Positions 54,528 through 64,000 of a stretch of 64,000 nt of DNA are shown here, in pieces. A program made the position numbers and the translations under genes. Numbering within the stretch: the stretch's first letter is position 1; each line of letters begins with the position of its first letter. Source of the DNA: Penicillus capitatus (lineage: Eukaryota > Chlorophyta); NCBI GenBank assembly GCA_965649825.1, contig OZ287697.1, positions 186,001-250,000 of the forward strand, written 5' to 3'. The notes beneath the pieces were generated by a model. That model was not told the DNA's origin. It did not search any database and saw only the letters and a list, made by a program, of their open reading frames with translations.

Positions 54528-57500
54528 GGTTTCCTAAAAACTGCGCAGACAAAAAAGGATACAGCAGTGCCGTTACGTAAACCTCCTCCCGTCTTTTCGT
54601 TCGCCTTTGCTTAACGAAGCATTTAGCAGCGTCCACGATTGATGGACGGACCGTGGCGGCTTGAGTTCCCTTAACAGGTCTTGGTAATCTTGTGTAGTTA
54701 CTTACTTTTCACCTTCCAATTGTTCGGTTCTATCTCAGCGATACGACTAGAAGTAGGTGTTAGCTGAATCACATTTACGAAAAGATACTTTAAAAAAGAA
54801 GAAAAGCTGCACGCTTCTTTCACATCTTACTGTGACCGTCTATCCTCTGATGTTGGCAAAAGGCGGTTATTTGATGTTACGCGCGTTTATCATTCAAAGT
54901 CTGTTGACACTAAATGTGAATGACAAGAACGGTTTTCAGATGCCAGAAATCTCTTGTCCTGTTTGCGATTTCAGATTTTTTGGTTACGGCGCTGTTTAGG
55001 CGACAGACGATGAACAATTCTTCGTCCGAGTGCAGTGATACCAGGATAGTGTCATTCACTAACAGCGAGATGCTTCTGAGCACAACTCAATCGTTGCTTG
55101 GCTTTCCAACTCTACGAAATTGGGTATCTATAACTGCCGTGGCCCAGAGGCACCGTAAGTTATCGCGATTCGATTGTGCAAACGTCGTTACGGAGTCGCG
55201 AGGCAGAATCGAAAAGCACTCGACTTCATCCAACGATCAAACAACACCTTGCAATGATCGACTGAAGAAGATAATGGAACACTCTTAAGATTCGACGATC
55301 AAGAGGGAAGGAGCTTTGCCGTTCGCACCAATTGAATGGTTAATCGCGAAGGTAAAACCCGTTGCTTGTCTTGATTCGATTCAGAGTTTTCTTGGACTGG
55401 ATAATCGAATAATCGAAACGTCAACGGTTAGAATCTATCGGTTAGAGAGTCTCTCCCATGCATGCACATATCATTCTTATCTCTTCACGAAACCGATTCT
55501 TCCTTTTTGTCATTGTACCGAATTCACCGTGTCCCGGTGTTCAAAGCATTGTATTGAACAGAGAACACAAACCTTCATTACCTTCATGATCGTTGAAACT
55601 GAAGACATCTTTATGCCGTTCGTCTTTCGCTTACACTAGGAAGAGCTTGTGCGCGTTTAAACACTCTCGAGAACGATCCGAACACTGAATGTCTATCGCT
55701 GTTTTTTCATCTTCACGCAATCCTTTCTTTGAAAACAGAGTCAAAGTCATCTTCGCGATGTTGACATAGTGAAAAAAAAGAAACCGCGTGGGGTTGACAC
55801 AAGATTGACGAGTCATCGCAATCTGCTGACGCACTGTTAGGACCGATAGGGTCGGCGATTGGTCCGAGCGCTTAGAGGCCGCGATGCGAGAAGAGCCAGA
55901 CGGGTATTCTTTACAGGTGCTCAGTACGTCGTTATATAGGTAAACGTCCCGTCATTCGACAGTGACGTTTCCTGATCCAACAGCACTAACTAACATCTGT
56001 GTGCAAAACTCACAACATCTGTTCTGTCTACCTAAAGGACAAGTCGACAAACGCCTTGTTCGTAGATTTATACACCGGACAGCCTTCCGACGTGAGCGAA
56101 CTGACAAGAAAAGTCGGTGCAGTTTCCATCCAGCGTCGGGCCCGCTAAACGGCTGTTTCGGCGAGTGGCGGGGAAGCGGAGAACGGTGATATACAGTATC
56201 CGCAGCTTTGTGCCTACCGTATTCTACGTATCCCACGTGACGGCCCGAAGTTAAAGCATCCGACGCATGGCAGCGCTGTTTCGTTGCTCCATCAAGACCC
56301 TGCCAAAGCTTAAGAGTGCGTCTTTGTTACAAACGCTTCTTTAAGAATCGCAGGCCCACACTGGAAGCGAGTAGACTTGTTCACAACATCACTGCAAACG
56401 ACGGCAGAGTAGTTTAAACAAACCAATCATGAAAGGATACCTGGGCTTAAATCACCCTCGACGCGTGTCGATGAAAAATCTTGTGCCGTCAATCATTATC
56501 ATCTGCACCCGGCCATGCAAAGCGCCTTAATCTCGCGACCGCTATTCCTTGCACGTTAGTACTCGATCTTGCTGATACGGAGTTTCCAGTTCTTAAGTTC
56601 CCGTGAAATCGCTACTGCGGCCAATGACGTTGCGTTCGTACAGACGCCCGAACGCCCACAGTTACACTTGATCGAATCAAGATCACGAAGGTGCGTTATC
56701 GCGTATTCAGAATGTTCTTTTTATGCGATCGATGTGACTAGAATCCTTCCGAAATAACTGTTTTGTCTCATCCTCGATCTTCATTTCCATAAAGTTCTTA
56801 CACTCGCACCCACTAGTTTTAGCAGCGCCTTCTTTGTCGTTAATGTGATCCCATGGTGATTGACATCTTTCCTAAAAAACGATGTTGCTGTTAGAACATC
56901 GGATCGTCGATACCGGAATATACACTCTTTATAATCTGTCATCGCATTTGTGAGTATCAGTCACATCAGTTCGCCTGGCCTCGACAACATTAAGTGCTTT
57001 ACTTCGTTTGAGGGTAAAAATATCGCCAGATTCTGAGAAACGAATATCATTGGTGCAGAGGAAATTCTTGCATGCATTTTTGGATCCTTTTCTCTGTCGC
57101 GCGGAGGCGCCGCGTTTGAACGAACTCACAGCGGAAGATTTACAGTTTTCAGAGCAAGGTCTGGAATCGTATGGTTTCTCCATTAAGTACCCACGCGGTG
57201 AGGTGACTTCTATAGGCAGGTGAGTCACCCTAGCGCCAGAACCAGAGAAAAGCGCCTCAGATGACTCAACCTGCGTCCCCCCACACATGGACCCCATGAC
57301 AACAAGACAGTAGTCCCCTCGCCGGGCGACACTCTCCTCTATGCAAAGCCGAACTATCTCTCTCATGAACGATTACATCGCATTCGCAGCGTTCGGGATT
57401 TTCTTCCGCTTGGTTGAACGGAGAACAAGACTTTTTTTACTAGCACCGAAACGGAAGTTATAGATGAGCTGAGCTTTTCTTCTTAAGTCTCAATCTAAAG

Positions 57501-58176
57501 ATCATGGATGTTTTCGAATACTCACTTGCTTTCTACCTACCTATATCTCACCGAAGTTTTCGTTGGAAACAACGTCAGAGGAATAGCCCTTCGTGGTGTT
57601 GGCATAATGAAGCAAAGGACATGGAATCGTGCAGTACAGAGAATAATATAGCGACTAATAAATCCAAAACATGAGCGAAAAAGAAAGTCGCGATAAACAG
57701 ACGGATCTATTTTTTGCTTGAAAAACCGTTAATGTTGTACAACAGGGAATAATACCGTACCTAGATGAATACTATTTCGTCATCGACATCAGATACCTTG
57801 CCTCCTTATGAAGTTGTGAAGATCCATAAAGAACGATGAACTGTGAATATGAGTGTGTCTGTAATACTGTGGTGCGACGTGCTTCATACACGAAGACGGT
57901 GTTCACGTGGTGTATATCGTTCCGTCGAGCGTTGATCAAATGAATACACGCTCGGCCGCAACGCAAGACAACTATCAGTTAGTGATATTTTAGGATAAAA
58001 AACCTGCACTTACTCTTACAGAGTTGGCTCGTTTTGAGTGGTTGGTATTCATCCTAACGCATAATGCAGGAAAAAGAATAGCTGGCCACGCAACATTCCC
58101 GTGTCCATTGTTCGTGTACCCCCACTCACAAGAAACGTTGTCTTAATGCTGCTGCAGACAACGCGTCTTGGCTGCG
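54528..58176. other. Spacer between P450 #10 and #11
   Basis: 3.6 kb without a credible gene. The right end (57440-58170) is the 3' flank of #11, duplicated at 52130-52900. A minus-strand 145-codon frame at 56929-57366 has splice-like words but no recognisable domain. I see no tRNA, rRNA or transposon ends here. Confidence 0.4.
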
Positions 58177-59800
58177 CTACGGAGATGTTTTTCGCGGAAC
58201 GAAATTTGACCAGATGCCATCTTTCGCTCCAATGACGATTCCATCCACCGCGTTGTGTGCCAGATCCGCATACGAGCCGACCAGGGAGATCTCGTACTTC
58301 TGAAGGATAACGGCGATGGCGACGCGCATTTCCAGCATTGCCAGCTTCTGTCCGGGACAGTCCCTGGGGCCTGTCGAGAATTGAAGGTTGTGTGAACGGC
58401 AGATGTCGTCGTCGTCGCCGAGCCATCTCTCTGGCTTGAAGCTTTCTGGATCGCTCCAGTCGGTGTCAATGTTGAACGCGCGGTTGCCAGGTTGCACGAT
58501 CAGTGTTCCCTTCGGGATCCTGTACCCGAGAATGTTCATGTCTGTCGGGACTCTTCGTCGGAAGTTGGAACTGCTAACGTGAGCCACTCGCATCCCCTCC
58601 TTAACGACTGCATTGAGGTAATCCAAGTTTGACAGATCTTCGAACTGCAGATCCCGTCGAGTGCTTCCGTACAGACCGTGCTGCTCCAGCTCGTCCAAGA
58701 TCTTGTTCACGACGTTCGGTCGGGCGGCTAATAGCGCGAAAATCCAGCTGAGTTGATGACCGGTGGTGTCCATCCCGGCAATAACGACACCGGCAACCTC
58801 GGCCAGAATAAGGTCGTAGTCTACGCGCTTCTTCGTTTCTGGATCTGTCAGATGCTTCATTCCGTACCAGATGGGCTCTTCGCCGTTGACGGGGTCGTCT
58901 CGGGCCAGTATCTCGTCCGTGATCAGCTTCCACTCGTTGCGCAGTTTGTTGAGAACCGAGCTTTGGTGTTGTCCAGCCTTCGACCGCGGAAAGACCTTGC
59001 AGTAGACCGACTTGAGCGAACCTCTGTAGATATCTCTGGTGATGTGTCCTCCTGCCAGGATAAGGTCGAGTGTATCCCGACTGCCATCCAAACCACCCAT
59101 GTTCATGTCGAAGGCTATCGCACAAATGACGTCGAGGGTCATTCCGAGGAACAGTTTTTGAATGTCGATCGGCCCTTTCTCCCTGGCCGATTCAATGATG
59201 CCGATCACTTTTCTCATGACGTCGTAAGTCTTCGGCATCGCCGCCCTCAGATTATTCGACTGAACGGCTTTTGTGTATACTCTGCGAATAGCCTTGACAT
59301 AAGGAGTAACTCCAGCATGCGTCGCGATTGGCTTTACATGCAGATTGTTACCCATCATCTGTGAGCACACTGTCAGTTGAGGTGACATCCTCCTATTCAC
59401 CTCACTGGAAGCACAGATTCTCCGTCTCCAGTGATACGAGGAAAGGGTGCTCTATATGACATCATCACAGTTTTGATAAATTTCTCGTCTGTGACCAGCA
59501 GCCACGGCTCTCCCAGGATATCGAACTAGATCGAGCACGACTTAGTACGACGACTAAGTACGGCGTGCGACAAACGCGCATGAGCTTCGGATAGTTGAGG
59601 GATTTGAGTCCGCATCCGACCCATTTTGAAAAATCTTGCATTCCCTGGCCGTCTTTGCCGTAGAGGAAATCCAACGAGTTCCCCAACAGCGGCCAGCCAG
59701 GCGGCGACGGCACCTTGTGGAGGTCATACTTCCACCTCCGCAACAGCGTACGCGTCACCAGCAAAACCAGTACGGTAGTAGCGAGGACCGTCCAGAACAT
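58177..59800 (-). CDS. Cytochrome P450 #11
   Basis: Predicted 508-aa P450, sister of #10. Exons are 59576-59800, 59406-59525 and 58177-59358; introns are 50 and 47 bp. The anchor MFWTVLATTVLVLLVTRTL is followed by RRWKYDLHKVPSPPGWPLLGN and the FLYGKDGQGM insertion. The I-helix is AGMDTTGHQLSW, the K-helix KEGMR, with PERW and haem loop FSTGPRDCPGQ. Exon 3 starts MMGNN after CACAG, as in #9. All catalytic residues are present, so it should be functional. The substrate is unknown. Confidence 0.95.
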
Positions 59801-60963
59801 TGTTTCCTAAAAAAAATCTGCGCGAACACGAAAAGAGATGCTGTACGACCGTTACGTAAACCTTCTGTCTTTTCGAACGCCTTTGTATATGTAAGCCTGT
59901 AAGCATGCAGCCGCTTTTGCAGTTTGTGGACGAGTGCATCTTGACTACCTCATGCATTACGCTCTGTTAATACCTCTTTGAAGTGGAGGGACGTTTTCAG
60001 AGTATAAGACCTTGTCAACTATCTCTCTCTAACAGTGATTAGTCTTCTACGTCTCCCTGTCTTTCGTTCCCGGTCTCATAACAATAGAGATGCCTAGAAC
60101 GTCAAAAGAAGATGTCAGCAGCATAAACACCATACTAACCTGTCTTGTGCAGGTGAATATTCTCGAAAAGAACACTCATAAACACACGTCAACTGCCTTA
60201 AGGCTCGTTTCACATAAGGCAAGACATTTGGGAATAACCATACCTCTGCTCGTGGACATATCCAGACTCGTCTCGGAAACACCCATCTCATGCAGAACAG
60301 ATGTTTCTTACATAGATGACGTAATCCACAGTGACGAACACGTGACGCATCCTCACGTTAGGCGTGGGAGTGTCTGCTAGAAACAACTCTTTCCCGGATA
60401 GCGATGCATTCACAATGATCTCATAGAGGAGTCGATCGAACTGGAAAAGGCAGAGTTCCGTGCAGTTGCAGTGTTCGTTTCAGTAAGATCTCGTCAAGCA
60501 TCCCCAGTGCACTACTCTATTTCTAAGTGATCCTGTCGAGGATCAGTCTGGAGGGTCCTCTGGTGCCATCGAAAGGCCGCTCGTTCGCTACCTTCGGCGA
60601 AGGGACGTCAAGAAAGCCAAAAGTAATATTCTTTCCCTTTTAAAGGACATGTCTAAGAAGCGAGTATCTTTTGCATAGACTACACTTTACTGCTTGAGCC
60701 ATCACATCATTTTTAAGAGTGGCTTCTTGTGTGATGACTGGCTTAATGACCACAACGAACAACGAAAACGTGGTGCTTTGCATTGTTCGTAGATTTTCTT
60801 TATGCAATCATGAGAGCTGTTTGTTCTTTGAGACAATGAAATGCAACTTGAGCTTGAAAAGGCAAACTGAGTTAATCGGAATGGTTCTTTGAGACAAGGA
60901 AATGCAACTTGAACTTGAGAAGGCAAACTGATTTGGGCAAACTCGATATGCGAGATGCGACTG
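59801..60963. other. Spacer between P450 #11 and the second ankyrin gene
   Basis: Contains the #11 promoter side, the 61-bp tandem repeat and the 3' flank of the ankyrin gene. A plus-strand 96-codon frame at 60090 is not supported by anything else. Confidence 0.4.
60823..60931. repeat. 61-bp tandem repeat, two diverged units
   Basis: GTTCTTTGAGACAATGAAAT and the following 28 bp (60823-60870) recur at 60884-60931 with four substitutions (GTTCTTTGAGACAAGGAAAT...). Just downstream of the stop codon of the right-hand ankyrin gene. Confidence 0.8.
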
Positions 60964-63900
60964 CTAAACAACTGGCACAGTTGGATACAATAACGCAGCA
61001 AGGGCATATCGAGTCTTATCGGAGCAATTGGCATCATCCGCAACACAGACAAGGTTGAACGGGATCATTCCGAAAATGTTTACACTCAGCTTCGATGCAC
61101 CAGCTGCAACAAGATCCTGTCCAGACAGAGTTTTATTCTACTGGCAATGCGAGTGAGGCAAGTTACTCTTGCAATGGCTAAATGTCCGTTGTACGATGCG
61201 AGATGAAGTGGCGTCCATAATCTCTGCTCAACGGCGTTGACATTCGCTCCATGGTCGACGAGAATCTATGACGAAATATTTACTTTACAGTGATGTGGAT
61301 AAGGCTTGCGGTCGACCTTTGCGATCTCTCTGTGCCCCTCGCTTGCTGCGCAATGCAACGGAGTCATTTTGGTGTTGCTAGCGTGAACGTCGATCGTTGC
61401 ACCGTGATCGATGAGGATCTGCGAACAGACACCCACTAGTTGTGTCGTAGGGTAAAGCGACGAAGAGCAACCAACCTTTGTCGTCTCGATCTGTCCATCG
61501 AGGACAGCCAAGTGAAGTGGTGTCTGTTCTGTTTCTCCAACGCTGTCAACGTCAGCACCGTGCTCGATCAAAACCTGGACAGTTATCGATGACGGGTGCT
61601 GGAGAGGTTAGATGCCTGAGAATGTACCTCAGCTGCTCGGATGTGTTTTCCAACAATAGCCTCAATGAGTGGTGTCAAATTATTCTGGTCAACAGCCTCG
61701 GTATCTGCTCCGTGATTGATGAGCAACTGTGATCAGATATCCGCTGCAAATGTTGTCTGGATGTGTGATGGTTTACTTCGATCAGTTTAATATTTCCTCT
61801 CTGTACCGCTTGATGCAGCGAAGTCCGTCCATCGCATGGTGTAGCAGTGACATCCGCTCCACGCTCCATGAGAATCTGTGGATGTTGGCCCAGTTTGCAG
61901 AAAAGCTACTCTTAACAGATAGGCCTCCACCTGTGCAATGACGTTGTTATTCTGCAACACAGCTTTATACAGTGGCTGATGTCCTTTGTTGTCAACGGCG
62001 TCAATTTTGGCTCCGTTGTCAATCAACAACTGCAGATCATTCTATGCTCAAAGGTTGTTATCGAACAGATAAGGAGCCCACCTCAACGATTTCAATGCAG
62101 TTATAATACGCCGCCTGGTGCAAAGGAGTCCATCCATCTGGCATGACAGCAGTAACGTTCGCTCCGTGATCAATGAGAAACTGGATGGAGGTGAGTGTGA
62201 TCGTTCGGAGGAATTGGAAGCTCAATGTGACGTCACCTTTGCAACCTTGACATGACTATTTCGGAGAGCTGTGTTCAGCGGCTGATATCCTCTATTGTTC
62301 ACTGCGGCTATATCCGCACCGTGATTTACGAGAATCTATGCATGTGCAGAAGAGTGACCAGATCAGATCGGACATTCAGTACCTCTGCAGTCTCGATATG
62401 TCCGTCATAAGCTGCCATATGGAGCGGTGTATTTCCCTCGATACCAACGGCCTGAATGTTTGCTCCGTTATCGACGAGGATCTATAGAGGCCACATATGC
62501 AATCTCGCAAAGTAAGAGGTAGGAGCTGAAGTTCACCCTGGCGACTTCGACGTGTCCTGCAAAGACTGCGACGTGCAGTGGGGTCATATGATAATTTGCA
62601 ACAGCATCAATTGCTGCCCCATGATCGATAAGACTCTGGGAACATATACTGAGTGCCCTTGAAGGAATGGATGAGAGATTACTTGTGCGATTTCTGCATT
62701 TTCTATTGAGGCTGCACAATGGAGCGGCGCCATTCCATCTTGCCCCACACTGGCGTTCACATCTGCTTCGTGATCGAGGAGAATCTGCCAATAGATCACC
62801 AATGCACGAGCGACGTTTACTGGATCCAATACATTCACCTCGACGATTTTTAGGTATCCACGTGAAGTGGCTAGATGAAGAGGCGTTTCTCCAAAGACTG
62901 AGGCTGGACTAACTTCTGCCCCATTGTCAAGAAGAAGCTGCACAGCGAACCACAGATCTACAGATTGCCCCTCACCACCGTTGCCGTACCTCGACGATCT
63001 CGATGTATCCGAAAAATGCTGCCTTATGGAGGGCACTCCAATTGCCGAGAAGACGGCCATTGACATCCGCTCGATACTCGATAAGGAGCTGCGTATGGAT
63101 GACCGGGCTCAGGGTAGAAACGCATTCGATACGCCATTCACCTTTGCTATTTCAGCGAAATCATGAGACGCTGCATAGAGAAGACTCGTCCATCTATTAT
63201 CCTTGGTAAAATTGGCATCCGCTCCACTTTCCAGAAGTGCCTAGACATCTCACGCTCACATAATCTCCATGCAACGGCGGAGATCCCAATGCACTTTCAT
63301 GACAACAAAATGTCTGTTAACGCATGCCTCGAACAAAGGAGTTTCGTCCCTATTGCTCACAACATCGATGTTGGCTCCGTGTGAGATCAGGATCTGTGAG
63401 TCACTCACGAGGTCCAGATCACGATAGGGATGCGATGTTACCTTTGTCACACTCAAATGCCCTTTGGATGCTGCGCCGTGCAAAGAACAGCGGCCATCGT
63501 TGTCGACAGCGTCGACATCGCCTCCGTTTTCCAGTAGCACCTTCAGCGATCGGATTATCGGATCAGACAGCAAGATCGATCCCTATGTCTCACCTCCACT
63601 GTCTCGCCCTGCCCATTGAGTGACGCTAAATGCAGCGGTGTTTGACCCTCTTTGTTGACAGCATCGGTATGCGCTCCGTTTTGGATAAGTATCTGATCAG
63701 AATCGACCATGGCGTCGAAGAGTGCAATGTGGAGCCGGTCTACCATGATGATCTGACTGTGTCCTCCTTCTGCTGCCTTGTGCAGGGCCGTTGCGCCTCC
63801 CTGTTCCACAGCGCTCACATTGGCTCCACGATCCACCAGCCACTGTTGCCGTTTGAATCTCCGTGACAAGCATCTCGGCGTGGCGATGTCTCACCTCGAC

Positions 63901-64000
63901 AACCTCTGTGACGCCGGCACTCGCGGCCACGAGAAGAGCCGTCCAGCCAAACTTGTCGGAGCTTTCTATATCGGCGACATCCTCCTCAAGGAGCAACTAA
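60964..64000 (-). CDS. Second ankyrin-repeat gene, 3' part (continues past right edge)
   Basis: Nineteen ankyrin exons and a terminal exon, all phase 0 with GT-AG introns of about 50-60 bp: 63895-63996, 63744-63842, 63594-63692, 63442-63540, 63295-63393, 63142-63240, 62990-63088, 62839-62937, 62683-62784, 62537-62635, 62383-62481, 62237-62335, 62082-62180, 61931-62029, 61777-61875, 61628-61726, 61476-61574, 61317-61418, 61167-61265, and last 60964-61116 with stop at 60964-60966. Repeats read like ILIDHGATID...TPLHCAASEGHREIAK. The last exon (50 aa, DLVAAGASK...) is homologous to that of the 43-50 kb gene, so the two are paralogues. The 5' end is outside the window, so whether this gene also carries a protease cannot be seen. 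The product binds unknown partners. Confidence 0.85.

Noticed and set aside
56929-57366. 145-codon minus-strand open frame with splice-like words
   Set aside because: No recognisable domain or paralogue; composition like the surrounding spacer.
60090-60380. 96-codon plus-strand open frame
   Set aside because: No support from domain, paralogue or splice signals.
1-64000. tRNA, rRNA, riboswitch or CRISPR features
   Set aside because: I looked for cloverleaf-like and repeat-spacer patterns by eye and found none that I could support; a dedicated tRNA and ncRNA search would be decisive.

Overview
This is eukaryotic nuclear DNA. Genes are split by very short introns (44-60 bp, GT-AG with some GC-AG), and the window carries LTR retrotransposons, miniature LTR elements, a trypsin-type protease and one-exon-per-repeat ankyrin genes. 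The genome looks compact but rich in accessory and repetitive sequence. I cannot place the species. The P450s lack the usual animal CYP2/3/4 wording, and introns this small fit a compact protist, alga, fungus-like organism or small invertebrate.

The backbone is a tandem cytochrome P450 array, all on the minus strand. Eleven loci have all three exons, and exon 1 of a twelfth lies at the left edge. Each gene has exon 1 of 71-75 codons (membrane anchor and proline hinge), exon 2 of 38-40 codons and exon 3 of about 390 codons (I-helix, ExxR, PERW, haem Cys). Proteins are 498-509 aa. One locus (16091-17692) is a pseudogene. Another (24645-31522) has a 5.27 kb Ty3/gypsy element inside its first intron. 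Spacers, 3' flanks and promoters are duplicated along with the genes, showing repeated unequal tandem duplication.

Layout: 1-13.2 kb, two copies of a two-P450 unit, the first with an extra 1.9 kb unclassified retroelement in its spacer. 14.4-15.2 kb, a small secreted Cys-containing protein on the plus strand. 16-24 kb, three P450s including the pseudogene. 24.6-31.5 kb, the P450 with the Ty3/gypsy insertion. 32.8 kb, a diverged solo LTR. 34-42 kb, two P450s flanking a second copy of the unclassified element and a miniature LTR retrotransposon (TRIM). 43.3-49.9 kb, a gene best read as a secreted trypsin fused to about 31 ankyrin repeats. 51.2-51.9 kb, a second TRIM. 52.9-59.8 kb, two more P450s. 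61-64 kb, a second ankyrin gene sharing the same C-terminal exon and running off the right edge.

The P450s are predicted ER-membrane monooxygenases. Their divergence in otherwise conserved I-helix and C-helix positions suggests substrate diversification and partial decay. The strongest candidate for something undescribed is the trypsin-ankyrin gene and its neighbouring paralogue. Exon joins were predicted by eye from splice signals and frame; internal exon borders may be off by a base.
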